From a virus, in IMG/VR virus record IMGVR_UViG_3300017719_000044, positions 1-39,997 of that record: DNA of 39,997 nucleotides; one strand, given 5' to 3'. Made by a program: the position numbers and the translations under genes. Positions 1-6,157 of the stretch are shown here, in pieces. Below the pieces are notes generated by a model that saw nothing but the letters and a program-made list of their open reading frames with translations, made no database searches and was not told where the DNA came from. Position 1 is the stretch's first letter. Each line of letters opens with the position of its first letter.

Positions 1-27
1 CAAGTTGGTTGTGTTAAAGTTTTTCAT
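1..27 (-). CDS. Possible start of a further leftward gene, cut by the window edge
   Basis: On the minus strand an ATG at 27-25 is preceded by AAGGAAAAT, a good ribosome binding site about five bases away. It opens a frame reading MKNFNTTNL before the window ends. It would be the next gene of the leftward operon after the winged-helix gene. Only nine codons are visible, so this is inferred from the start context alone and no function can be given. Confidence 0.3.
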
Positions 28-112
28 ATTTTCCTTAAACTCCTGGCTAAGACACTGATTCTGTGGTTTAAAAAAATGTTAGCGAGATTGAGTTAAGAAT
101 AAATATACAACG

Positions 113-134
113 ACTTGGCGGGTGCGAGCCAAGT
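113..134 (-). terminator. Weak hairpin after the winged-helix gene
   Basis: ACTTGGC (113-119) and GCCAAGT (128-134) form a perfect 7-bp stem with an 8-base loop, touching the stop codon of the gene ending at 134. On the minus strand it is followed by CGTTGTATATTTATTC, which is T-rich but not a clean T run. It may be a weak or leaky terminator, or only an mRNA 3' hairpin. Confidence 0.3.
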
Positions 135-556
135 TATTTGGCATACTTTCGTGCTGTGTTTATGCCAGCAAAGTCTAGTTTCAAAGCTAAGTTTGCGAGT
201 GCGTCGGAGTAATTTATAAACACATCGGTCATAAATTTCTTTGCACTCACAGACCTGTGACCACGTTCGTCACGAAAGATGTCAATGTAATCGTGGCCTT
301 CAAGTTCGGATATAAGTGTGTCGATTGTGTTGCGAGTAGCGCCAAGTTCCTTGGCGGCGTCGCTTGGCAGTAAGGGGCTGTCGTCCATGTCGGCTCTTAC
401 GCAGAGCAAGCAAAACATTCTTCGGAATTGAGTAGACATGCAGTAGTCTATAAGTTTCGATTCTTCTGGCGTCGACCCTTCATAGACGTCACCAAGCCCT
501 TGTCTAACTTCTAGGTCGATCAAGCGCCTTGCATATAGTCTATTCAGTCTTAGCAT
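134..556 (-). CDS. Winged helix-turn-helix protein (140 aa)
   Basis: The product is a small soluble protein with no signal peptide. Residues about 60-110 read as a winged helix: PSDAAKELGATRNTIDTLIS is a typical helix-turn-helix, followed by a wing (YIDIFRDERGHRSVS). The closest general class is MarR- or replication-initiator-like wHTH proteins. It starts with ATG at 556, 40 bases after the preceding leftward gene, and is the last complete gene on the left side. A dyad resembling the putative phage operator (TTGCCCATAAGCAA, 580-593) lies just upstream, so autoregulation or control by the HTH protein encoded at 6117-6347 is possible. A role in transcription control is inferred from the fold alone; the target is unknown. 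Confidence 0.6.
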   Translation of the reverse strand: MLRLNRLYARRLIDLEVRQGLGDVYEGSTPEESKLIDYCMSTQFRRMFCLLCVRADMDDSPLLPSDAAKELGATRNTIDTLISELEGHDYIDIFRDERGHRSVSAKKFMTDVFINYSDALANLALKLDFAGINTARKYAK

Positions 557-596
557 GATATAACATAGCTAACATGAATTTGCCCATAAGCAACAG

Positions 597-779
597 TTAA
601 GTTTGCTCGGCGGGTACGGGCAGACAAAGTACGCGGAGTGGAGAAGAATTCTTTATGGCACCGATGTTAAATTCAAGGGCTGCTTCGAGGCACTTGTCTT
701 TATTTATTTCAACAGGTGACTGTGCCATGGAGTAAGCGTTTGGGCCGTTTACTATAAAGAGAACCATGAGCACTTTCAT
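597..779 (-). CDS. Small hypothetical protein downstream of the spanins (60 aa)
   Basis: The ATG at 779 overlaps the stop of the o-spanin gene (ATGA arrangement), showing translational coupling. The protein starts MKVLMVLFIVNGPNAY, a short hydrophobic strand or weak signal-like segment. It then has a charged middle with two cysteines (DKCLEA and VLCLPV) that could form a disulphide. Small proteins of this kind beginning MKVLxxL are common beside lysis genes in marine phages. I do not recognise a named family. Its position at the end of the lysis block suggests an accessory role, but that is inference. Confidence 0.55.
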   Translation of the reverse strand: MKVLMVLFIVNGPNAYSMAQSPVEINKDKCLEAALEFNIGAIKNSSPLRVLCLPVPAEQT

Positions 780-991
780 GGGTCATTGCCGCAAACGCTT
801 GTGAATGTCTCATTGTGGATGAGGATGTCAGTTAAAAGCTTGCGGTCCTCGTGCCTGAGCATGTCAACAACGACCTCGTCCTCGAAGTACATGGGGCTTG
901 ATATGTCACAGTAACTATTTCCGCTTATCTTTGCGCACCCACTGAGTAGCACGCTCGACAAGATAAGGGTCGTCAAGTGAATTGATTTCAT
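776..991 (-). CDS. Outer-membrane spanin lipoprotein (Rz1-like, 71 aa)
   Basis: The N-terminus MKSIHLTTLILSSVLLSGC is a lipoprotein signal peptide with lipobox LSGC, so Cys19 would be lipidated and the protein sent to the outer membrane. The mature part holds a C-terminal segment (DILIHNETFTSVC) matching the hN..~..C ending common in phage o-spanins. Its start codon lies inside the i-spanin gene, with a strong AAGGAGG site just upstream; overlapping genes are typical of two-component spanins. With the i-spanin it would fuse inner and outer membranes in the last step of lysis of a Gram-negative host. The call rests on lipobox, size and genetic arrangement. Confidence 0.75.
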   Translation of the reverse strand: MKSIHLTTLILSSVLLSGCAKISGNSYCDISSPMYFEDEVVVDMLRHEDRKLLTDILIHNETFTSVCGNDP

Positions 992-1148
992 CGGTGACCT
1001 CCTTGTGTGTCTTGAGGTTGTTGAGGCGGTCTTCGTCTAGCTTCCGCTTTACTTTGTCTTGTCCTCGCATGATGCCTGCGGAGTAGATGCCGAGCAGTCC
1101 AAGTACAAAACCTGATGCGATTAGTGCGTAGAGTTGTAGTCGTGCCAT
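915..1148 (-). CDS. Inner-membrane spanin (Rz-like, 77 aa)
   Basis: The N-terminal transmembrane segment is LQLYALIASGFVLGLLGIYS (residues about 4-23). A charged periplasmic helix follows (RGQDKVKRKLDEDRLNNLKT), then a short tail. This is the plan of an Rz-type i-spanin, though at 77 residues it is short. The gene follows the amidase directly (stop at 1149-1151, ATG at 1148). Its last 77 bases overlap the start of the o-spanin gene in another frame. The gene pair is one of the clearest signs that the host has an outer membrane. Function is inferred from topology and overlap; sequence identity to a named family was not checked. Confidence 0.72.
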   Translation of the reverse strand: MARLQLYALIASGFVLGLLGIYSAGIMRGQDKVKRKLDEDRLNNLKTHKEVTDEINSLDDPYLVERATQWVRKDKRK

Positions 1149-1814
1149 TTAACGCCACCCATTTGCCCATGCAGTAAGTCTCTCCTTCATAATGTAAATC
1201 GCCAGCAGTACCGTAAGGCCCGCGAAAGCAAGTACGATGTACTGTGCCGTACTATCGAGACGGGAGAGAGATGTGACCGTTGTGCCTGCGGACGCCGCAA
1301 TGGTTGCGGCGGAAGCCTTGACGGTCTTTGATTGTGTTGGTTTGGATCGTTCAGGTTGCGTACGGTTGCGTGCAACCTCTTCGCCAGCGAGCCACTTTTG
1401 TACGCGAAATCCTGGGCAGGCTTTTGTTGATACGCGGTTGTGTCCGATGATCTTATCGTTCTTGATTGCGTACTTCTCTTGTAGCTGCTTGATTGTCTCG
1501 TAAAGTTTTGCAAGCTGGGGAGCAGTGAAGTGGTCAGAGGCGATGTCGTCTGCGTCCGAACCGAAGCCTCCCACGAGGGCGATACCGATGTTGGAGTTGT
1601 GTCCCTTGGCGTGCGCGCCTGTCGTGCCTAGTGCGCGGCCTTCTGCGATCTCGCCGTTACGCCCGATGACCAGATGATAGCCGATTGTGCGGAACGATCT
1701 CTCTTTGTGCCACTTGGTAATCTCTTCGACCTGCCTGCCGATGCTATCGTCTGCCATCCAGTCGGGACGTGTGGCAGTGCAGTGTACGATAATGCCTGTG
1801 TGTTTGACTGTCAT
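1149..1814 (-). CDS. N-acetylmuramoyl-L-alanine amidase, T7 lysozyme type, with C-terminal membrane anchor
   Basis: This is the endolysin, cutting the amide bond between muramic acid and the peptide stem of peptidoglycan. Residues 1-140 form an Amidase_2 domain. IIVHCTATRPD supplies zinc ligand His11, GYHLVI carries Tyr46, and GHNRVSTKACPGF supplies His125 and Cys133, matching the His-Tyr-His-Cys layout of T7 lysozyme. Unlike T7 lysozyme it has a Thr/Ser/Ala-rich linker (about 145-182) and a C-terminal transmembrane helix (AQYIVLAFAGLTVLLAIYIM, about 188-207). It is therefore probably membrane-attached rather than freely soluble. The ATG overlaps the stop of the upstream nuclease gene (ATGA). 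T7 lysozyme also inhibits T7 RNA polymerase, but no phage polymerase is visible here. Confidence 0.9.
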   Translation of the reverse strand: MTVKHTGIIVHCTATRPDWMADDSIGRQVEEITKWHKERSFRTIGYHLVIGRNGEIAEGRALGTTGAHAKGHNSNIGIALVGGFGSDADDIASDHFTAPQLAKLYETIKQLQEKYAIKNDKIIGHNRVSTKACPGFRVQKWLAGEEVARNRTQPERSKPTQSKTVKASAATIAASAGTTVTSLSRLDSTAQYIVLAFAGLTVLLAIYIMKERLTAWANGWR

Positions 1815-2203
1815 AGTTTAAACTCTCGCTGTATGCTCTCGGTCTCGTCTTCAGCAATGAAGCGAGTAGGTGTAATCTTAAATGTGACGGGGGGTTTGTC
1901 GTCCCACGTACGAGCGATACACTTCTGAATGTCGAGGGCCACGAAGATGTAGATGCCTTCGTACGGCTCTTTCCTGTCTATCTTGAAGTTGTAGATTAGG
2001 CTTCTGCCCTTGTGATCCTTCCGCTGGATCGCACGTCGAGCAGACTTAACTTGTACGCGCTTGATAGATTGGTCGGGGGCGCGAACCCAGAGGTCGTCGT
2101 GGGGTAGGTCTACGTGGCTTACACGTAGTCCCATGCGTTCTAATATATATGCTGCGTAAAATTCAGCAGCGCGTCCCGAATAGATAGAAAGTTGGCTGGG
2201 CAA
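1811..2203 (-). CDS. PD-(D/E)XK endonuclease-like protein (130 aa)
   Basis: An N-terminal helix with Glu (RAAEFYAAYILERMG) is followed by an aspartate-rich strand (VDLPHDDLWVRAPD) and RVQVKSARRA, a QVK motif in the place of the (D/E)XK strand. This order fits small PD-(D/E)XK nucleases of the group-I-intron-endonuclease/resolvase type. The start is probably TTG at 2203, directly after the TGA of the upstream holin-like gene; no better in-frame start lies near. The gene sits between lysis genes, an odd place for a nuclease, so it may be a passenger or host-DNA-degrading function. The catalytic assignment is by motif only. Confidence 0.6.
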   Translation of the reverse strand: MPSQLSIYSGRAAEFYAAYILERMGLRVSHVDLPHDDLWVRAPDQSIKRVQVKSARRAIQRKDHKGRSLIYNFKIDRKEPYEGIYIFVALDIQKCIARTWDDKPPVTFKITPTRFIAEDETESIQREFKL

Positions 2204-2479
2204 TCATCTGTTTCGCAGAAGTGTTTCCAAGTGAGTGATGGTGGCTTTTGCTGCTGAAAGGTCTGAGCGTAATTCCGCGATCTCCTTTAATAGTTCCTCG
2301 ATCTGGATTGTCTTGTCGTCCAGTTTGTCAGCCAACCTGTCTACTTGTGTCTTTAAAGTTGTTTGATACTCGGCATTGGCGTCGCGTCGTTGTTTCTCTC
2401 GCATTGATATGAAAGACCAGAAGCCCGCAGAGCCGACGAGGGCCACAGCGATGGTAATAATATGTTCGATCCCCACCAC
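2204..2479 (-). CDS. Holin-like membrane protein with coiled coil (91 aa)
   Basis: One N-terminal hydrophobic helix (HIITIAVALVGSAGFWSFIS, residues about 5-24) is followed by a long charged coiled coil to the end (QVDRLADKLDDKTIQIEELL). Small membrane proteins with this GSxGFW pattern are frequent beside endolysin genes in marine phages and are often called holins. The start is GTG at 2479, supported by AAGGAACTGAC just upstream; a second GTG follows at once. Its place before the amidase and spanins supports a lysis role such as holin or pinholin, but a single transmembrane segment with a coiled coil could also be a virion or regulatory membrane protein. Confidence 0.5.
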   Translation of the reverse strand: MVGIEHIITIAVALVGSAGFWSFISMREKQRRDANAEYQTTLKTQVDRLADKLDDKTIQIEELLKEIAELRSDLSAAKATITHLETLLRNR

Positions 2480-2580
2480 GTCAGTTCCTTATGTTGGCTG
2501 AGATCAAGATACTTATGTTCGACAAGTTCGTCATCCCTAATACCTAGAGCAGCGGCGAAGCCCCAGCGTAGCCGCAACCA

Positions 2581-3063
2581 TTACCATTTGCCCAAATATA
2601 ATCCGATAAAGTACGCAATCCCTACGGCCACCAATACTCCCAGCAACCCTGCGCCAGTCATGCCTAGAGTATTCATAAGTTCTTGACGTTCTTTCTCGCG
2701 TTTCTTTTTTGCAGCGGCACGCGCGACGCGTGCTTCGTTTTGATAGGCTTGCCACCTGTCCCACGTTCCTGGTTTTGCGTACAAGCGGCAAAAACTTTCG
2801 AGTTCTTTTCGCTGTTCGGTGATCTTCTCTAGCTGCTGGAAGCATTCCCAATCGCCTTCTTCCCCGCCAGTTATGGCGGTCATAGCAGAATTTTTTTTCT
2901 TCTTTACCTGCTCTTTAAGCTCTTCTTCGGCAGCAAGAAACTTACCGACTTGGCCTACCATGTCAGTGACTTCGCGTCCGTTTTCTAGGCACTTCCTAAT
3001 GACGGAGTAGGCCGCATTTGCAGCCGCAATGGTTTCCAAGATGGCGATTGTAGCTACCCTCAT
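2581..3063 (-). CDS. Membrane protein with central coiled coil (160 aa)
   Basis: The N-terminus (about 1-25) is a mildly hydrophobic Ala/Ile-rich segment. The middle is strongly charged and helical with two cysteines (DWECFQQLE, LESFCRLY) and the motif GTWDRWQAYQNEARVAR. The C-terminus is a clear transmembrane segment (GAGLLGVLVAVGIAYFIGLY). I know this plan from unnamed proteins of marine podoviruses, where they lie near lysis or tail genes, but I cannot assign a function. A 100-base gap separates it from the holin-like gene; the gap contains a GGGATGAC motif on the minus strand close to GGGACGAC found in other gaps. Confidence 0.6.
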   Translation of the reverse strand: MRVATIAILETIAAANAAYSVIRKCLENGREVTDMVGQVGKFLAAEEELKEQVKKKKNSAMTAITGGEEGDWECFQQLEKITEQRKELESFCRLYAKPGTWDRWQAYQNEARVARAAAKKKREKERQELMNTLGMTGAGLLGVLVAVGIAYFIGLYLGKW

Positions 3064-3110
3064 ATCTGCGTACGAAGATGAAGGTGATGTTGAGCGTCAG
3101 TGTTTTCTTA

Positions 3111-3521
3111 TTATATCTCACTTGATTGTTCAGTGTCGTCCCTTGCGGGGTGACCAAGCGCACGCAGGTACGCAATGTAAAACTCCGTCCAGTCCGACAA
3201 GCGCATGACCACAAGACTGTCTTCAATCTTCTCTTGGTTCTTGCGAGTAATAACGACTGGAAACTCTTCACTCCTTGTCGCTAAAATATTTCTTTCAGCT
3301 TGGCGTACTGCATCACGGAAGTTAAGGCGCTCCACCCTCTTAGCCTCTATGAAAACTTGTGGCGTACCGAGTATGTCTGCGCCGCCAGCATGTAGGCCGA
3401 CCTTGCCGCCACCACTCAAAGGTGCGCGTTGGCATTGATCTGCGCCGAAGATGTGTTTGTTAAAGTATTTGGCTAAGTCGTTCTCGTACTTGTCGCCTTT
3501 AGCCTTTTGAGGATTACCCAT
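3111..3521 (-). CDS. Holliday-junction-resolvase-like PD-(D/E)XK nuclease (136 aa)
   Basis: The core motifs stand in the archaeal Hjc/phage resolvase order: KGDKYENDLAKYF (helix with Glu), GGADILG (Asp), VFIEAKRVE (Glu-x-Lys) and FRDAVRQAERN (Gln-containing helix). It likely cuts branched replication or recombination intermediates before packaging, which suits the Sak4/SSB/exonuclease set encoded at 6848-8886. Two ATG codons are adjacent (3524 and 3521). I chose 3521 because GGGAAG lies about six bases ahead. A longer frame reaching 3614 would mostly overlap the upstream gene and lacks a good start. The first codons overlap the end of the HTH/zinc-ribbon gene. Confidence 0.72.
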   Translation of the reverse strand: MGNPQKAKGDKYENDLAKYFNKHIFGADQCQRAPLSGGGKVGLHAGGADILGTPQVFIEAKRVERLNFRDAVRQAERNILATRSEEFPVVITRKNQEKIEDSLVVMRLSDWTEFYIAYLRALGHPARDDTEQSSEI

Positions 3522-3825
3522 CATATTCTTCCCACATATAATCAGCAGCCGCCTCACGCTCGTGACACGGCGTACATCTGTATTGATTGATTGGACGTGA
3601 CTTTGTGCAGCCACATATCATACACGGTCGAGACCAGACCTTCGGCTTGGATCGGTAATGATACTTGGCACCAGGAAAGTACGCGAGTTCCATCTTCATC
3701 ATAATCCGTTTGAGTGTGTCTACGCAGCATCCGAGTTGGCGAGCTAAATGTGCGTTCGTGAATTTTGAATGGTTATCCTTCAGCCAATGCTCTTGCTCTG
3801 TAGACAGCGCAAATTTATTTGACAT
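3514..3825 (-). CDS. HTH and zinc-ribbon protein (103 aa)
   Basis: Residues 1-50 hold a homing-endonuclease-like or transposase-like HTH (HLARQLGCCVDTLKRIMMKM). Residues about 68-90 carry two Cys pairs (CMICGC and CTPCHE), a zinc ribbon. Such proteins are common in phages as regulators or as partners of HNH enzymes; no HNH catalytic core is visible. It starts with ATG at 3825 after GGAGACAGC. It is the first gene of the leftward block below the non-coding region and would be transcribed from the putative leftward promoters at 3843-3871 and 4093-4122. DNA binding is inferred from motifs. Confidence 0.6.
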   Translation of the reverse strand: MSNKFALSTEQEHWLKDNHSKFTNAHLARQLGCCVDTLKRIMMKMELAYFPGAKYHYRSKPKVWSRPCMICGCTKSRPINQYRCTPCHEREAAADYMWEEYDG

Positions 3826-3839
3826 GCTGTCTCCGATGT

Positions 3840-3871
3840 TTGTCTATGCGCAACACATATCATGGCAACAA
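3840..3871 (-). promoter_or_regulatory. Leftward promoter with putative operator A
   Basis: On the minus strand TTGTTG (3871-3866) stands 17 bases from CATAGA (3848-3843), aligned base for base with the leftward promoter at 6374-6402. The -10 lies inside TTGTCTATGCGCAA (3840-3853), an imperfect dyad repeated at 4090-4103 and, diverged, at 6371-6384. It would drive the gene starting at 3825 and the lysis block. The motif could be a repressor site, an unusual -10 context, or both. Confidence 0.5.
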
Positions 3872-3891
3872 CTTTTTTACAACTAAGGGTG

Positions 3892-3919
3892 TTGACTTTT
3901 CTGACAAAGACGATAAAAT
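3892..3919 (+). promoter_or_regulatory. Rightward sigma70-like promoter in the non-coding region
   Basis: TTGACT (3892-3897), a 16-base spacer and TAAAAT (3914-3919) make a near-consensus promoter. No protein gene follows it on the plus strand before the terminator at 4185-4212, so it would make a non-coding transcript of about 285 bases ending in the candidate small RNA, or an origin-activating transcript. The -10 overlaps the left arm of the 12-bp inverted repeat. Confidence 0.55.
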
Positions 3920-4022
3920 CGCAAGCGACTTGCAAGCGAAGGTAAGCGAGTTCGCCCCAACGGGACGTTGGGTCGAATGAGCGAGACAAGCGGTTAAGCA
4001 AAGGCGGGCAGCGATTTTATCG
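3911..4022. repeat. 12-bp inverted repeat enclosing phased AAGCGA repeats; possible replication origin
   Basis: CGATAAAATCGC (3911-3922) and GCGATTTTATCG (4011-4022) are perfect inverted copies enclosing 88 bases. Inside, AAGCGA occurs at 3923, 3934 and 3944 (11- and 10-base spacing), with GAGCGA at 3979 and AAGCGG at 3988 nearby. A hairpin (3951-3961 against 3967-3977, one mismatch) carries GGGAC in its loop. Helically phased short repeats next to a primase-helicase gene are what iteron origins look like. The origin call is an inference; no DnaA boxes were identified. Confidence 0.45.
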
Positions 4023-4028
4023 AAATCG

Positions 4029-4078
4029 GTACGCAAAAAAGTACGCAAAAAAAGTTTGTTCAAAGAGGTTCAAAGTGG
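4029..4078. repeat. AT-rich direct repeats beside the putative origin
   Basis: GTACGCAAAAAA is repeated in tandem (4029-4040, then 4041-4053 with one extra A). It is followed by the repeat GTTCAAAG, twice within AGTTTGTTCAAAGAGGTTCAAAG. The segment is A/T-rich and could be the melting region of an origin. GTACGCA is also the 7-mer that is over-represented through the whole window, and these are its only tandem copies. Confidence 0.5.
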
Positions 4079-4107
4079 TTGTGCAATAGTTGTCTATGCG
4101 CTACATT
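4079..4107 (+). promoter_or_regulatory. Rightward promoter for the candidate small RNA, overlapping operator B
   Basis: TTGTGC (4079-4084), a 17-base spacer and TACATT (4102-4107) predict a start near 4113-4115. The dyad TTGTCTATGCGCTA (4090-4103) fills the spacer, so a protein bound there would block it. On the minus strand the same stretch holds TTGTTC (4122-4117), 18 bases from CATAGA (4098-4093), a second leftward promoter. Both promoter calls are by eye. Confidence 0.45.
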
Positions 4108-4112
4108 TAAAG

Positions 4113-4212
4113 GGCAGAACAATCCTCCCTGTTCTGCCTCTCCCAAGAGAAGCTTGTTCTCCTCACAAAGACAGCTCCTTCACTAAGCCCCGCTGGTAGC
4201 GGGGCTTTTTTT
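4113..4212 (+). ncRNA. Candidate phage small RNA with anti-Shine-Dalgarno-like loops
   Basis: About 100 bases lie between the rightward promoter at 4079-4107 and a perfect rho-independent terminator, with no protein gene on this strand. GGCAGAACA (4113-4121) pairs perfectly with TGTTCTGCC (4130-4138), leaving the loop AUCCUCCC. A 5-bp stem (4147-4151/4157-4161) follows, then the terminator. Unpaired or loop stretches contain CCUCCC, CUCUCCC, UUCUCCUC and GCUCCUUC, all complementary to ribosome binding sites such as GGGAGG, AGGAGA and AAGGAGC. Alphaproteobacterial small RNAs with CCUCC loops (alpha-r14 and CcsR/'cuckoo' types) act through such motifs; likeness to them is inference. The alternative is a leader of the opposite strand, but the U tract fits only the plus strand. 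Confidence 0.55.
4185..4212 (+). terminator. Rho-independent terminator, rightward
   Basis: AAGCCCCGCT (4185-4194) and AGCGGGGCTT (4198-4207) form a perfect 10-bp stem with a 3-base loop, followed by seven T on the plus strand. On the minus strand it is followed by TTAGTG, so it works rightward only. It ends in the stop codon of the primase-helicase gene and would keep rightward transcripts from running antisense through that gene. Confidence 0.85.
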
Positions 4213-6157
4213 ATGAGTTGGCTTTTGCGTTTGAGACGTGGCTTTCTATATGCTCGCGCCTCAAGTGCTTAGTCCAGTCAGAAACCACACTGACAGGCTT
4301 GCCCACTTTGTTAGCTATCTCCGCATCAGACAGAGGTGGCATTTGTACCCCCTCGCTATTCGTCCATGGCTGCGCTGCTTTTATAGCACGTTGCTTTGCT
4401 GTGCTTTCGGACACGACACGTACATTCTCTGTGTTCTCGTCCTCCAAAAATGCGATGTACATAACTGGCTCATGTGCGTCGCTCCACTCACGAACTTTCC
4501 CATATCGAAGCTCCATGCAAACTTGTAAGCGTTCTGTTGGCGTGCGGACTGGTGCAGTGCCAAGCATTGTGTGCGGCGTTCTCGGTATGTCACCGTCATA
4601 GATGCCAGCCTTAACGTCTGCTGTCTCTTTGTCGGCGTACACTTGCGTCACCTTTATCTGCGTCTCCAGTACCGTCAACTGGTTTGAGCTTCCCGCCTCC
4701 CGACCAGACCGACCACCATCTGCGGGCTTGTTGGAATGGTGTACAAGTATGACAGTCATCCCCGCATTACGAAGTGTAAGGGCAAGCTTGTTGATGTTGC
4801 CCCACTCTTCTGCGCTGTTCTCTTGCAGCCCAGACCAAGCCGTACGGATCGTGTCGATTACAACAATCTCTGGCTTGTTAAAATTGATCCAGCTTTGCAG
4901 GTTGTTGATGCCAGCGTCTTCTTTAAGGTTCATCATTCTATCGTCGATGAACGGCGTCCATATCATAAAGCGCCCCTCTGCGTCACCGAACGAGCGACGC
5001 GATCTAGTAAGAAACTTTGATATGTTCTGCTTGCTGTTCTCAAAGTCCAAGTAAAGAACACGTGGCTTCTTGCGTATGTCGAACGGTCCGAACGATGGCG
5101 CACCTGCTGCCGCTGCATATAGTAGGTGACGGATGAACATCGACTTACCGTGTCCAGAGTAGCCATGGACCTGCATGATCGTACCCGTATCAGGGATGAT
5201 CGGGTCGACAAAGTATTTTATATTGCTCGCTTCCTCGGCAAGACGGTCAGCATCAAATGTTGTGATCGGCTTGAATCCGCTCGCCTCTGGCTTCTGTTCT
5301 TCGAGCTTCGGCTTATTCTCTTCCTTTGCGTACGCATGGTCGATCACGCTTTGAAACTCTTGCTTGTTGACTTTATGAGGATCGTGGAAGAACTCGGAAA
5401 CGTATTCGATCATAGCTGTCTCGCAGCTTTCCCTCGTATGTCCCTGCGCCGCGTACTCTCCCGCCAAGCTTACGAGCATCTGATGTCGGTTGTCTCCAAC
5501 GCCAGCCATAAGTTTTCGGCCCATCTTCTCGACAAGGTCTCTAGTCGTTTCAACAACACCACGCTTTATTTGGATGTGAGTGAGCGAAAGATTACCAAAC
5601 TTAAAGTCATCGAATGAAACTACGTTGCTCGGCTTCTGCGTGCCGTAGTTATTGACGGGATAATCTGGCACGTCATCCCAGTCAGACCCACTTAATCGCG
5701 TATAGTTTGGCGTAGGTGGAACAAGTGCGATGCCCTTGTGGGCCTTGCGATCCAATCCCTTTACAACATCTCTGGGCCACTCGACACCGTCAGCGTTGCT
5801 CCACGTCAGCGTCTTTATATGTCCCGCATTTTTGGGCCACTTGAAGTAGAAGTGTTTGCCTCGTTTGGTTTGGACAACCCAAGGCGTCTGTGTCAGCCCG
5901 ACTTCCATTGCGTAAGCTTCCGCTTCCTCGTTGTCACAATCGACAACAAGGACGCCAGAAAGTTCACCTGTTACAATCCCAACGTAACTGTTCGGGAATG
6001 CTTCCCACCATTGGATTACTTGTTCTTCGGTTGGGAATTTCCCTTCGTCATAAAGTTCTCCCCACTTTACGACTGGCCTCTTTTCGTTTGGATGGATTGG
6101 GACAACCCACCAACCTTCATCCAGCATCTCCAGTGCTGTGTTCAGATACTCGCTCAC
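4211..6157 (-). CDS. Bifunctional primase-polymerase / RecA-fold helicase (648 aa)
   Basis: The N-terminal half (about 1-190) is a Prim-Pol (archaeo-eukaryotic primase-like) domain: PIHPNEKRPVVKWGELYDEG, then GVLVVDCDNEEA with the metal-binding Asp pair near residues 70-75, and KHFYFKWP. A helical PriCT-like linker follows. A RecA/RepA-type ATPase has Walker A GYSGHGKS (about 334-341) and Walker B EIVVIDT (about 428-434). The C-terminus has an HTH-like segment (DAEIANKVGKPVSVVSDWTK). It would unwind DNA and make primers at the phage origin. I chose GTG at 6157 because CGGGAGAAAACA is an ideal ribosome binding site directly before it; the frame is open to 6244 but without support. It overlaps the HTH gene by 41 bases. 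Confidence 0.85.
   Translation of the reverse strand: MSEYLNTALEMLDEGWWVVPIHPNEKRPVVKWGELYDEGKFPTEEQVIQWWEAFPNSYVGIVTGELSGVLVVDCDNEEAEAYAMEVGLTQTPWVVQTKRGKHFYFKWPKNAGHIKTLTWSNADGVEWPRDVVKGLDRKAHKGIALVPPTPNYTRLSGSDWDDVPDYPVNNYGTQKPSNVVSFDDFKFGNLSLTHIQIKRGVVETTRDLVEKMGRKLMAGVGDNRHQMLVSLAGEYAAQGHTRESCETAMIEYVSEFFHDPHKVNKQEFQSVIDHAYAKEENKPKLEEQKPEASGFKPITTFDADRLAEEASNIKYFVDPIIPDTGTIMQVHGYSGHGKSMFIRHLLYAAAAGAPSFGPFDIRKKPRVLYLDFENSKQNISKFLTRSRRSFGDAEGRFMIWTPFIDDRMMNLKEDAGINNLQSWINFNKPEIVVIDTIRTAWSGLQENSAEEWGNINKLALTLRNAGMTVILVHHSNKPADGGRSGREAGSSNQLTVLETQIKVTQVYADKETADVKAGIYDGDIPRTPHTMLGTAPVRTPTERLQVCMELRYGKVREWSDAHEPVMYIAFLEDENTENVRVVSESTAKQRAIKAAQPWTNSEGVQMPPLSDAEIANKVGKPVSVVSDWTKHLRREHIESHVSNAKANS

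Noticed and set aside
3111-3614. Longer resolvase frame starting at 3614
   Set aside because: The added 31 residues overlap the HTH/zinc-ribbon gene, show no conserved sequence and lack a ribosome binding site; ATG 3521 or 3524 fits better.
3950-3986. tRNA-like arm or attachment site (hairpin with GGTCGAAT)
   Set aside because: No acceptor stem or cloverleaf can be built, and no integrase gene is visible in the window.
4029-4053. CRISPR-like tandem repeat
   Set aside because: Only two adjacent 12-13 base copies with no spacer; better seen as AT-rich origin repeats.
4113-4169. A 19-codon minus-strand frame (GTG at about 4167, reading VRRTSFSWERQ...) with AAGGAG upstream
   Set aside because: Very short and without a known product; the same GGAG-rich sequence is explained by the opposite strand's anti-Shine-Dalgarno motifs. 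Ribosome profiling could revive it as a leader peptide.
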